Shown: positions 1 through 8,182 of the stretch, piece after piece
Layout: each line of letters begins with the position of its first letter
How positions within the stretch are numbered: position 1 is the first letter of the stretch
NCBI RefSeq assembly: GCF_004167675.1
Contig: NZ_SEZQ01000008.1
Length of the DNA: 64,000 bases
Direction: 5' to 3' (one strand)
From: Aliivibrio finisterrensis_A
Lineage (GTDB): Bacteria; Pseudomonadota; Gammaproteobacteria; Enterobacterales; Vibrionaceae
Program-made: the position numbers and the translations under genes
Notes under the pieces: model-generated
Seen by the model: only the letters and a program-made list of their open reading frames with translations
What the model was told of the DNA's origin: nothing
Database searches by the model: none

Positions 1-1
1 T

Positions 2-613
2 TATGATCCTAAGTTTGGTATTAAAACCGCAAAAATTACCCAAGAAGCAGAAAAATTACTGTGTGATGTTATTCGTGAGGAGTCGGAGCAACAAGGTTGT
101 TCAAAAGTAGTTTTAGGTTGTACCGAATTACCGTTGGCCCTCACGGCATTGAGTTGTGAACGATTTAAAACTAACGGTTGGCTACCCAAACATATTGATA
201 TTATCGATGCCTCTTTTGTTCTCGCAGAATGTTTATTGAGAACAAGTGGCAAAGGGTCTCCCTTAACTCACCCACATCACTTTTATCAAGGTCAGCACAT
301 TGATTGGTTCGCTCCACTGACCATAAAAGTAAGTTCACCCAATAACATCGCACGTATCCAAAAAGACATTCTTTTTCATACTGTTGATTTTCTTTCTAAA
401 AGAGGCCGTTCTGTTACCGGTAGTTATATGCATTTACCTACCTTATTTATATCAGACACAGCGATTGATGCTCAAGCGAAGCTAACAGATATGGGGATTT
501 TAATTCATTCTGAGAATGATGATCTTGACTCATTGATTATCAACACATTAGATAGCTATTACTCAGATATGGAAAAAACACTAAGTCTTAACGAGCAAGA
601 AATGCAAAATTGA
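2..613 (+). CDS. Asp/Glu racemase-family protein with a C-terminal extension (5' end outside window)
   Basis: The reading frame is open from the window edge, so the N-terminus is missing. The visible part begins with the second half of an aspartate/glutamate racemase fold. The motif GCTELPLAL carries the second catalytic cysteine of this family, and IIDASFVLAE is the usual closing helix. Such enzymes interconvert L- and D-aspartate or glutamate. A typical racemase would end about 20 residues after that helix, but this one continues for roughly 115 more residues with no motif I recognise. The extension has a mixed alpha/beta look and no membrane segment. No clear terminator follows, and the next gene is on the opposite strand. 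The family call is secure. Substrate and the role of the tail are unknown. Confidence 0.75.
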   Translation, partial: YDPKFGIKTAKITQEAEKLLCDVIREESEQQGCSKVVLGCTELPLALTALSCERFKTNGWLPKHIDIIDASFVLAECLLRTSGKGSPLTHPHHFYQGQHIDWFAPLTIKVSSPNNIARIQKDILFHTVDFLSKRGRSVTGSYMHLPTLFISDTAIDAQAKLTDMGILIHSENDDLDSLIINTLDSYYSDMEKTLSLNEQEMQN

Positions 614-764
614 CATAAGCCGTTCGAACAATGAAACCTAATACTCACTAAATCTTAAGATATGAAAACAAAAACGCCTAAAACTGCTGGCTTTAGGCGT
701 TACTTTTAATTAGATAAAACCTCTAAGAATAAATTACTCAACCACATAATCTCAAAAATGCTTT

Positions 765-1139
765 CTAACGCTCGCCTTGTACTTCAAAGTCATCAGAAAT
801 CAAACGCGCTTTACCATCCTTTTGAATTGTCCAATGTTCACGGTGTACAGCACCAAATGCTTTGTTCATCGTCCAATTTGCCGTTAATAGGTAGCCATCT
901 TCACCAATTGGCTCCCATTTAACTTCGGTATAATCCACATCAGAAAAACCTTGATCCATAATGTTTTGCCAAAATGCTTGGATCTCTTCGCGGCCTGTAA
1001 ATGTACCAAATGGGCGTGCTTCCATTACCGTACCTTCAGCATATTGTGCTGCACAACCTGCTGCATCTTGAGAATTAAAAGCCAGTTTCCATGCTGAAAT
1101 GCCAGCTTTGCATGCTGCTAAAATTTGTTCTTGTGCCAT
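765..1139 (-). CDS. SnoaL-like / nuclear transport factor 2-fold protein
   Basis: This is a 124-residue cytosolic protein of the SnoaL-like (NTF2-fold) group. It shows a helical N-terminus (AWKLAFNSQDAAGCAAQYAEGT), the central GREEIQAFWQNI helix, and a C-terminal sheet with REHWTIQKDGKARLISDDFE. Many relatives are ketosteroid-isomerase-like or polyketide-cyclase-like, or have no known substrate. The start at 1139 is preferred over an upstream in-frame ATG at 1238 because GGAGAAAC lies just upstream and because family members begin at this point. It is divergent from the LysR-type gene at 1255, a layout typical of a regulator and its target. No catalytic function is claimed. Confidence 0.8.
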   Translation of the reverse strand: MAQEQILAACKAGISAWKLAFNSQDAAGCAAQYAEGTVMEARPFGTFTGREEIQAFWQNIMDQGFSDVDYTEVKWEPIGEDGYLLTANWTMNKAFGAVHREHWTIQKDGKARLISDDFEVQGER

Positions 1140-1254
1140 GATTGTTTCTCCTAATGTTTGTATAAAATAAACTATACGTGCATTATTGAAATCAAAAAAC
1201 AAGCCAATAAGAAAACACTGTTTAATAAAATAGAACAATAGGATTTAAAAGAGC

Positions 1255-2121
1255 ATGAACAAACTTAAACAGATGACCCTTTTTATGACGATTGTTGAAA
1301 CAGGATCAATCACTAAAGCGGCTGAGAAATTGGAACTATCTAAGTCTGTGATTAGCCAACACTTAAAGCAACTAGAGCATGAGCTTGCTATTCCATTGCT
1401 CAAACGTACAACAAGAAAACAATCACTCACCGCCTCTGGAGAGCATTTCTATCTACAATGCTGTGAGATGCACAAATTAGCAGAAAAGGCATGGAATGAT
1501 ATCTTACATCAGCAAGAATCGCCTCAAGGGAAATTGTCTGTCACCGCTCCGCACGCCTTAATGAGCAGCATTGTCATACCAGCTCTTAGCTCCGTATTTA
1601 ACACGCACAAAGAAGTGGAACTAAACTTAATTGCGCATGATGGACAGCTTGATTTGATGCAGGAAGAAATCGACCTAGCTATCCGCGTTGGCGAATCAAA
1701 ATTAAGCAACCTAAAGCAAAAGCGCATTGGAACCATACAAGACATATTGTGTATCGCCAAAGACTACCCAGAATTTACTATTGATAGCATTGAAGCTTTG
1801 CCTTATGTTGCAAACCACTGGCAATCAAAACAAATTTCGCATCAGCTAATAAATACGACCACAAAAAATACCCGAGTTATAAACTTTATCGCTGCGCATC
1901 AAGTCAACACCGTTCAAAATAGTTTAGCTTTAATAAAAAATGGGTTTGGGATTGGGCTTCTTCCTGAGTTTATCTATTTGCAACATCAAGATGAGTTAAA
2001 AGAAGTATTACCGACTTTTGAAATGAAAGCGTCTAATGTCTATGCACTTCATCCCTTTCATGGGCAAGTTCCAATTAGTGTAAGAATGGCAATTGATGCA
2101 ATTGAAAGTGCATTAGCCTAG
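1255..2121 (+). CDS. LysR-family transcriptional regulator
   Basis: This is a 288-residue LysR-type regulator. The N-terminal winged helix-turn-helix spans about residues 5-65 (FMTIVETGSITKAAEKLELS, then SVISQHLKQLE). A periplasmic-binding-protein-like effector domain starts near residue 90 (GKLSVTAPHALMSSIVIPAL). The pattern resembles the single-transcript regulators that act on a divergent neighbour. The gene is separated by about 115 bases from the divergent SnoaL-like gene, which is therefore its most likely target. The inducer cannot be read from the sequence. Confidence 0.88.
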   Translation: MNKLKQMTLFMTIVETGSITKAAEKLELSKSVISQHLKQLEHELAIPLLKRTTRKQSLTASGEHFYLQCCEMHKLAEKAWNDILHQQESPQGKLSVTAPHALMSSIVIPALSSVFNTHKEVELNLIAHDGQLDLMQEEIDLAIRVGESKLSNLKQKRIGTIQDILCIAKDYPEFTIDSIEALPYVANHWQSKQISHQLINTTTKNTRVINFIAAHQVNTVQNSLALIKNGFGIGLLPEFIYLQHQDELKEVLPTFEMKASNVYALHPFHGQVPISVRMAIDAIESALA

Positions 2122-2260
2122 TTATCAACCGACTACACTTCATTTTATTCATTGAATTACGAATTGTCTCAATATTTAGTAAAGTACCAACCAAAGAAAA
2201 AGGTATTATGTACGGCTACATTTATCACGCATTAACCCTTTATATTCAAAGGAAAAAATT

Positions 2261-2650
2261 ATGAAAATTCGTTTTTATCTTCTTGCAGCACTCACTATGA
2301 CATCACTTTTTGGCTGTGGAGGAGGTGAACAATCTCTAAAAGTAACCGCAAGTGCATACACATCAAGTGTTGGTGAAACCGATGACACACCAAATCTTGC
2401 TGCTTGGGGTGATACCCTTAAACCAGGAATGAAATCCATTGCCGTATCAAGAGATCTTATCGATATGGGGCTTACGCATAACCAAGAAGTAAGAATCGAA
2501 GGGCTTGATGGCACATACCTAGTACTAGATAAAATGAATAAGCGCTGGAAAAAGAAGATTGATATTTACATGGGTGAAGATGTTAAAAAAGCAAGACAGT
2601 GGGGTAAAAAAGAAGTCGTTATCTATTGGACTGTAGAAGAAGAAAAATAA
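2261..2650 (+). CDS. 3D-domain lipoprotein
   Basis: This is a 129-residue protein with a lipoprotein signal peptide whose lipobox LFGC puts the lipidated cysteine at residue 19. The mature part is a 3D domain, a double-psi beta-barrel related to the MltA catalytic core: VTASAYTSS near the start, then TLKPGMKSIAVSRDL, and finally KKIDIYMG with DVKKARQWGKKEVVIYW. The three aspartates of the family are present (in SRDL, VLDKM and KIDIYM). In larger proteins this domain is associated with peptidoglycan cleavage, but here it stands alone, so enzymatic activity is only a possibility. The start is supported by AAAGGA seven bases upstream. The gene is monocistronic, with a strong terminator directly downstream. 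Confidence 0.8.
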   Translation: MKIRFYLLAALTMTSLFGCGGGEQSLKVTASAYTSSVGETDDTPNLAAWGDTLKPGMKSIAVSRDLIDMGLTHNQEVRIEGLDGTYLVLDKMNKRWKKKIDIYMGEDVKKARQWGKKEVVIYWTVEEEK

Positions 2651-2685
2651 GACTTAGGTTATTCTAAATATTAACACTCTCACTC

Positions 2686-2716
2686 AAAGTGGCTTCGTTA
2701 TGAAGCCACTTTTTTA
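2686..2716 (+). terminator. Rho-independent terminator of the 3D-domain lipoprotein gene
   Basis: An 11-base stem (AAAGTGGCTTC / GAAGCCACTTT) with a five-base loop is followed by a T run. It lies 36 bases after the stop codon at 2650 and ahead of the convergent phoX stop. Confidence 0.88.
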
Positions 2717-2734
2717 TATCTAAATATAGTGTTC

Positions 2735-4597
2735 CTAACTGCCGATCACACCACCATTATCTTTAGTTACCATCACAATGGTTGAACGAGGTTTGTTATT
2801 TCCCCCTTGTGGAAAATGCCCCGATGGGTGCTGCACACCAACAAACATGGTTTTTTGATCTTCAGAAAAAGTAAGCCCGGTAATTTCACAGCCAATCGGC
2901 CCAGTTAAGAAACGACGCACTTCTCCAGTCTTAGGATCACCACATAACATTTGATTATTACCTTGCCCTGCAAAGTCCCCTTTGTTTGAGTAATTTCCAT
3001 CGGTTTGAATCCATAGGCGTCCTGCTTTATCAAAACCAATACCATCAGGGCTATTAAACATATTGTCTTTATTGATGTTGCCACTACCAGCGTACAAATT
3101 GCCTTTATGAACCGTTGGATTCCCTGCTATTAGGTACAAATCCCATTGGAATGTATCACTCACATGATCGCCATTTGTAGGCTCCCAACGCACGATTTGA
3201 CCGTAATGGTTTTCAGCTCGTGGGTTAACGCCATCGATATCTTGCCCTTCTTTAACACCACGATATTTATTATTGGTTAGTGTACAAAATACGTGTTTTT
3301 TATCAGGATGAATAGCAACCCATTCAGGTCTGTCCATTGTGGTCGCGCCTACTTGTGTCGCTGCACGACGAGCAAAAATCATCACCTCAGCTTGACTATT
3401 AAAGCCATTTTCTTTGGTTAATCCATTCTTACCATAAGTGAGCTCTAACCACTGACCATCGCCTTCTAACTTGTCGTCATTCATTGCAAACTTAGCAACA
3501 TAAAGAGTGCCCTCTTCTAGCAAGTCTCGGTTAGCTAAGTTATTGCCTTCTTGGTATTTGCCTTTAGATACGAACTTATAAAGATGCTCGCCACGTTCAT
3601 CATCACCAAGATACACCACGACATGACCATCATCGTTTACGACTAATGCGGCATTTTCATGTTTAAATCGACCTAGCGCCGTTCGTTTTAATGGAGTAGA
3701 GGTTGGATCATTCGGATCAATTTCAACTACCCAGCCAAAACGATTTGGTTCATTCGGATTTTTAGCCACATCAAAGCGATCATCAAAATTGTGCCATTGA
3801 TATTTACTTTGCTTGGCTTTTACACCGTATCGTTTGTCATCTGGGGTTAATTCTATCGCTTTCTCTGAACCAAAGAATGAATTAAAGTTTTCTTCACAAG
3901 TTAAATAGGTGCCCCAAGGCGTTTCACCATTTGCGCAGTTATTAAAAGTACCCAATACTTTTTTGCCTGTTGGGTCCGCTTTAGTTTTCAATAAATCATG
4001 ACCTGCGGCAGGACCCGTCACTTCCATTTCCGTATTTGCAGTAATACGACGGTTGACTTTACTTGTTGGATCCAGCATCCATTGACCGTTCTTTCTTACA
4101 ATTTCAACAATGGTAATCCCTACCGCAGCTTGTGCTTTGGCAACATCATCTGCCGTCATCGCTTTGCCTTGATGCGCGAACAAGTACTCATAATTGGTGT
4201 ATTCATTATTGACCGCAAGAATGGCGCGATCTTTTGATAAAGGGAATATACTCATACCATCGGTATTATCACCAAATTGCTGCGCCTGTGCTTTCGAGTC
4301 TTGCTTACCGTTAGGGTTAAATTGAGGAGCATTCGCAAAGATAGGATCGCCCCACGACATCAAAGTACTAGAGCTATAACCTTTAGGAAGGATAATGGAA
4401 TCACTGGTAGATGTTGGGATGGCCTCAAAATTTAATAATGAGCTATCCATACTACCAGCAATGGCTTTTGCTACTGGGTTTAACGCTAAAAAAGCGCCAA
4501 CACCTGCCGCTGCTGTTCCCATCAGAAAACCTCGACGAGATAAACGTGCACTCACCATATTGCTAAAATCTGATTCTTTCTCTACAAAATTGCTCAT
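2735..4597 (-). CDS. phoX: PhoX-family alkaline phosphatase, Tat-exported
   Basis: This is a 620-residue PhoX-family (DUF839) protein. Members are secreted or periplasmic calcium/iron-dependent phosphatases that release phosphate from organic esters. A twin-arginine signal is evident (SRRGFLMG at residues 20-27, followed by an Ala/Gly-rich hydrophobic stretch). The mature region carries family segments such as NNEYTNYEYLF, TYLTCEENFNSFFG, RFKHENAALVV, VYLGDDERGEHLYKFV, RPEWVAIHP and a terminal GCEITGLTFSED with GVQHPSGH. The acidic and cysteine residues in CEEN are the expected metal-site region. The gene stands alone on this strand. A PHO-box-like triple repeat about 70 bases upstream suggests PhoB control. 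Confidence 0.92.
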   Translation of the reverse strand: MSNFVEKESDFSNMVSARLSRRGFLMGTAAAGVGAFLALNPVAKAIAGSMDSSLLNFEAIPTSTSDSIILPKGYSSSTLMSWGDPIFANAPQFNPNGKQDSKAQAQQFGDNTDGMSIFPLSKDRAILAVNNEYTNYEYLFAHQGKAMTADDVAKAQAAVGITIVEIVRKNGQWMLDPTSKVNRRITANTEMEVTGPAAGHDLLKTKADPTGKKVLGTFNNCANGETPWGTYLTCEENFNSFFGSEKAIELTPDDKRYGVKAKQSKYQWHNFDDRFDVAKNPNEPNRFGWVVEIDPNDPTSTPLKRTALGRFKHENAALVVNDDGHVVVYLGDDERGEHLYKFVSKGKYQEGNNLANRDLLEEGTLYVAKFAMNDDKLEGDGQWLELTYGKNGLTKENGFNSQAEVMIFARRAATQVGATTMDRPEWVAIHPDKKHVFCTLTNNKYRGVKEGQDIDGVNPRAENHYGQIVRWEPTNGDHVSDTFQWDLYLIAGNPTVHKGNLYAGSGNINKDNMFNSPDGIGFDKAGRLWIQTDGNYSNKGDFAGQGNNQMLCGDPKTGEVRRFLTGPIGCEITGLTFSEDQKTMFVGVQHPSGHFPQGGNNKPRSTIVMVTKDNGGVIGS

Positions 4598-4665
4598 CCT
4601 ACTTCCCTTTTGAAATTGTTATTTTTATAACTACGTTTTATATAATCAGAAGTAGCGTAAAGGGG

Positions 4666-4698
4666 TTTGATGACAAAATTATTGAAAGGTTATGACGG
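4666..4698 (-). promoter_or_regulatory. PHO-box-like triple 11-bp direct repeat upstream of phoX
   Basis: On the phoX strand three consecutive 11-base units read CCGTCATAACC, TTTCAATAATT and TTGTCATCAAA. The E. coli PhoB box is an 11-base repeat starting CTGTCAT. Two units match well and one partly. Distance to the phoX start is about 70 bases. Confidence 0.6.
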
Positions 4699-4842
4699 TT
4701 TTATTGCGTGTTTAGAAAAATTTTTAACGTTAACAACCTATCCTTTAGATAAAAGATTGAGAATAGTGCCAACATCAGTACAATGCCAAAATCAACAACG
4801 TTGTAAACCATTCAATTTTGCATTTATACAAAGGCCTGTTAC

Positions 4843-5316
4843 GTGGATAAACATGAAGAAGTTTTAGTCGCTATTCGTCAGATAATTCGAGCTATCGATT
4901 TACAATCGAAAAAACTGAATAAAGAATATGGATTAACGGGCCCTCAACTCATTTTAATGCGTGCGATTCAAAGTATGCATAACGTAACGATCAAAGAGCT
5001 ATCAAATCATACCAATGTAAGCCAAGCAACCACGACTACTATCATTGACCGCTTAGAGCATAATGGGTACGTTCAGCGCATTAGAAGTGAATCTGATCGC
5101 CGTAAGGTTCATGCACATTTAACAGAGAGAGGGGAAGAACTCCTCAATAATGCCCCCCTTTCTTTGCAAGATAACTTTGTCAACAAATTCCATAAATTAG
5201 AATCATGGGAACAAAGCTTGCTGTTATCTTCAATGCAGCGTGTATCTTCTATGATGAATGCGGAAGACATTGATGCCGCTCCTGTTTTACAACTCGAAAG
5301 CATTGCAAAGATTTAA
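4843..5316 (+). CDS. MarR-family transcriptional regulator
   Basis: This is a 157-residue MarR-family winged-helix regulator. The DNA-binding core is clear: YGLTGPQLILMRAI, then VTIKELSNHTNVSQATTTTIIDRLEHNGYVQRIRSESDRRKVHAHLTE split over helices and wing, including the conserved DRR of the wing. It starts at a GTG, since no ATG lies in frame before the recognition core, with AAAGG upstream. It is divergent from phoX and is followed by a hairpin terminator before the AEC permease gene. The ligand and the target genes are not evident. The permease downstream and phoX upstream are both candidates. Confidence 0.88.
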   Translation: MDKHEEVLVAIRQIIRAIDLQSKKLNKEYGLTGPQLILMRAIQSMHNVTIKELSNHTNVSQATTTTIIDRLEHNGYVQRIRSESDRRKVHAHLTERGEELLNNAPLSLQDNFVNKFHKLESWEQSLLLSSMQRVSSMMNAEDIDAAPVLQLESIAKI

Positions 5317-5344
5317 ACCTTTTTATATTGCCTATTTCAAATAA

Positions 5345-5375
5345 AAGCCTCTAACCATTAGAGGCTTGTTCTATT
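5345..5375 (+). terminator. Hairpin terminator after the marR-type gene
   Basis: A nine-base perfect stem (AAGCCTCTA / TAGAGGCTT) with a five-base loop lies 28 bases after the stop codon, followed by a short T-rich stretch. Confidence 0.7.
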
Positions 5376-5487
5376 ACTACGTATTTAATTGAATAACATT
5401 AATACTATATACATCAATCCATAACTGTAATTTAGTTTATTGTGTAAAATAGGCACCTACATAGGGAAGACTTATAAGAAAATCACA

Positions 5488-6441
5488 ATGGATAATTTCA
5501 TTACTCAATTGCTGTTCTCCGCTTCAATTACTGGCCCAATCTGCTTAATGCTATTTTTGGGCGTTTTACTTAAACGCACTCATCTAATCAATGATAACTT
5601 TATTGAAGTCTCTTCTAAACTTGTTTTCCAAGTCACATTACCTGCAATGCTTTTTTTAAGTATCGTAAATGCTAACCATGATTTCGCATCTAGCAGCCAT
5701 TTAATTATTTACGGACTTGTCGCTAACTTCTTGTTCTTTATTTTTACTATTTACTCCACTCGGTTTACCTTTAAAAATAAACAAGATCACGGTGTCATTA
5801 TTCAAGGGGGATTTAGATCCAACACGGCAATCATTGCTTTGGCTTATGTGGCAAATGCCTATGGAAACGCTGGCGTTGCATTGGCAGCTATTTATGTCGC
5901 AGCCACAACCATTTTATATAATATTCAAGCTGTGATCGCACTGACTCCGAAAGATGATAATGACAAACAAGCATTTGGCGTAATAGTGAAAACACTGACT
6001 AAGAACCCATTAATCATTTCAATTATATTAGGGATAGCTTGTTCTTCTCTCTCTGTCCCAATTCCTAAAATTATTACTCAAGCAGGACAATATTTCGCTA
6101 ATATGACCTTACCATTAGCACTATTATGCGCAGGAGGATCACTCAACCTAACTTCAATGAAAAAAGATAATCTAGCTACATGGTTTGCGACTAGTTACAA
6201 ACTGATATTAAGTCCAGTATTTATTACCATTGGAGGTATATTGTTAGGCTTTAGTGGGCTAGATTTAGGACTTTTATTCTTTATGAGTGCGGCGCCAACC
6301 GCTGCTGCAAGTTACGTAATGGCACGCGCAATGGGTGGTAACGCTACACTGGCTGCAAACATCATAGCTCAAACGACAGTAGCATCCTTAGTCACTTGTA
6401 CGCTTGGGATCTTCATTTTATCTTCGTTTGGTTTGATCTAA
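5488..6441 (+). CDS. AEC-family (auxin efflux carrier type) permease
   Basis: This is a 317-residue inner-membrane permease of the AEC family, whose bacterial members move small carboxylates such as malate or other organic acids. About ten hydrophobic segments are visible. Characteristic elements are the N-terminal FLGVLLKR, the central GGFRSNTAIIALAYVANAYG with its re-entrant Asn/Gly region, and the mirrored TLPLALLCAGGSLNL and AAPTAAASYVMARAMGGN in the second half. The start at 5488 is chosen because the protein then begins directly at the first transmembrane helix. An upstream in-frame ATG at 5440 would add a charged leader. The substrate cannot be assigned. The adjacent MarR gene is a plausible regulator. 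Confidence 0.85.
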   Translation: MDNFITQLLFSASITGPICLMLFLGVLLKRTHLINDNFIEVSSKLVFQVTLPAMLFLSIVNANHDFASSSHLIIYGLVANFLFFIFTIYSTRFTFKNKQDHGVIIQGGFRSNTAIIALAYVANAYGNAGVALAAIYVAATTILYNIQAVIALTPKDDNDKQAFGVIVKTLTKNPLIISIILGIACSSLSVPIPKIITQAGQYFANMTLPLALLCAGGSLNLTSMKKDNLATWFATSYKLILSPVFITIGGILLGFSGLDLGLLFFMSAAPTAAASYVMARAMGGNATLAANIIAQTTVASLVTCTLGIFILSSFGLI

Positions 6442-6474
6442 CTCTACATGTCCGTGCTTTGGTTTTATTCCTTT

Positions 6475-7371
6475 TCATTGTAGATACTGCAACCAATCTT
6501 TAAACGCCTTGATTTTTTCATGTTCAAGTCCATTGGGCTTCCAGACAATGTAATACGCCAATTCTATATGACATTTCAAATCAGGAAATGGCTTAACCAA
6601 TCGGCCACAATCTAAATCCTCTTGCACTAATACACTTCGGCCTAATGCCACGCCTTGGCCACTAATCGCCGCTTGAATAACAGACGCCGAATTATTAATT
6701 TTCAACCCCTTTTCTGCATTTATATAATGAACATTATTCTGCTTCACCCAACTCGACCAAGAAGGAAACCCACTCTCTTCGGGTAAAGACAGATCATGTA
6801 ATAAAGGAAAATCAGTAAGGTTATCTAAACTAAACAGCCCCTTATTTACTAAATCAGGTGAGCAAACAGGAAAGACAGATTCCGTCATTAGTAATGATTT
6901 TTCTAACCCTTCCCAATTCCCTTTTCCATATCGGACGCCAATATCAATGCTCTCAGCAAGGTAATCAAGCGTTCGAATATTGGTATCTAACCGGAGATCC
7001 CATTCAGGGTGTGATGTTTGAAAGTCATCAATACGCATTAATAGCCATTTAGCAGCAAAGGCAGGGCTAACGGCAACCGTTAAAATGGGATTAGCCTCTA
7101 TCGGTTTTAACTGACTTAGTCCTTGTGATAAAGCATCAAATCCACGTGTAATATCAGGTAAACCTTGCAGAGCTTCCTTGGTTAATACTAAACGAGAAGC
7201 ACCAGAAGGGCGACGCTCAAACAGAGAGACACCAAGCCACTCTTCCAGTAATTTCACTTGTTGCCCTATTGCAGCAGGAGTGACATTCAACTCTTTTGCC
7301 GCTAAAGAAAAACTCAGATGCCTTGCCGCCGCTTCAAAGGATCTTAGTCCATTCAAATGGTTAATTTTCAT
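6475..7371 (-). CDS. LysR-family regulator, GcvA-like
   Basis: This is a 298-residue LysR-type regulator of the GcvA-like branch. It opens with LNGLRSFEAAARHLSFSLAA and then VTPAAIGQQVKLLEEWLGVSLFERR, the hallmark N-terminus of this group. The effector-binding domain follows from about residue 95 (PILTVAVSPAFAAKWLL). It lies divergent to the cupin and amine-oxidase genes at 7501-9289, with about 130 bases between starts. Local control of that pair is the natural inference. The predicted role is sensing a small amine or amino-acid-like ligand, but nothing in the sequence proves it. Confidence 0.88.
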   Translation of the reverse strand: MKINHLNGLRSFEAAARHLSFSLAAKELNVTPAAIGQQVKLLEEWLGVSLFERRPSGASRLVLTKEALQGLPDITRGFDALSQGLSQLKPIEANPILTVAVSPAFAAKWLLMRIDDFQTSHPEWDLRLDTNIRTLDYLAESIDIGVRYGKGNWEGLEKSLLMTESVFPVCSPDLVNKGLFSLDNLTDFPLLHDLSLPEESGFPSWSSWVKQNNVHYINAEKGLKINNSASVIQAAISGQGVALGRSVLVQEDLDCGRLVKPFPDLKCHIELAYYIVWKPNGLEHEKIKAFKDWLQYLQ

Positions 7372-7500
7372 AATATTCTATTTACCCTACAACAAGACAC
7401 TAAAGAAAATCTTTATCGATAGTATAGAAGTTCTGATTTGTTACGCCTAGATAAACATTACACAATAGACTTAATTACTCGCCATTCACGCAGGTTTACC

Positions 7501-8172
7501 ATGAAATTACATACTGACTTATCCCAAAAAGCGAACGTATTTTTTACTCAGTCCACTTGGGTTCCCTCTCCAATTAAAGAAGTATCACGAAAAATGTTAG
7601 AGCGTGATGGCGGTGAAATTGCAACCGCAACAACCTTGGTAAATTACGAACCAAACAGCTATTTCTCATCACACGTTCATACTGGTGGTGAAGAGTTCTT
7701 GGTATTAGAAGGAATTTTTGCTGATGAACACGGTAGTTACCCTGTTGGTACTTACATGAGAAACCCTGTAGGCACCTCACATGCGCCAGTTGTAAAAGAT
7801 GGCTGCATGATTTTAGTAAAGCTAGGGCAATATCAAGAAGGGGATACCACACCTGTACATATCAAAACTCAAGAACAAGAGTTTGTTAAAGACGATAATC
7901 GCCTAGGGGTATTATTTCAGCCGCTACACCACTTTAAGCAAGAGACCGTTCGCCTTGAAAAATGGAAAGAGGGCCAAATTATTGAGCTAGAAAACCACGG
8001 TGGAATAGAAATTCTTGTCGTAGAAGGCGAATTTACTCATCAAGGCATTCGCTATCAAAAATTTGATTGGTTACGTCTACCTATCGGGCATTTACTGCAG
8101 GCTACGACGGATCAAACAGAGTGTCTCGTATGGATAAAAACAGGTCACCACTTACATCAGCGACAAGCGTAG
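7501..8172 (+). CDS. Double-cupin (ChrR-like) protein
   Basis: This is a 223-residue soluble protein with two cupin barrels. The first has the metal-site pattern HVHTGGEEFLVLEG (about residues 60-73), with G(X)5HXH(X)3-4E(X)6G spacing. The second, around residues 160-205, has a degenerate site (NHGGIEILVVEGEFTHQG). It resembles the cupin domain of ChrR anti-sigma factors but lacks the zinc-binding anti-sigma N-terminus, so it is probably an enzyme or sensor. The start at 7501 is preferred to an in-frame start at 7438 because the latter adds an unrelated basic leader. It is ten bases upstream of the amine oxidase gene, so the two are almost surely co-transcribed. Confidence 0.8.
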   Translation: MKLHTDLSQKANVFFTQSTWVPSPIKEVSRKMLERDGGEIATATTLVNYEPNSYFSSHVHTGGEEFLVLEGIFADEHGSYPVGTYMRNPVGTSHAPVVKDGCMILVKLGQYQEGDTTPVHIKTQEQEFVKDDNRLGVLFQPLHHFKQETVRLEKWKEGQIIELENHGGIEILVVEGEFTHQGIRYQKFDWLRLPIGHLLQATTDQTECLVWIKTGHHLHQRQA

Positions 8173-8182
8173 GAGACGAATA

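Noticed and set aside
4667..4867. 66-codon frame starting within the PHO-box-like repeats
   Set aside because: It overlaps the regulatory repeats and the marR start, and it has no recognisable domain.
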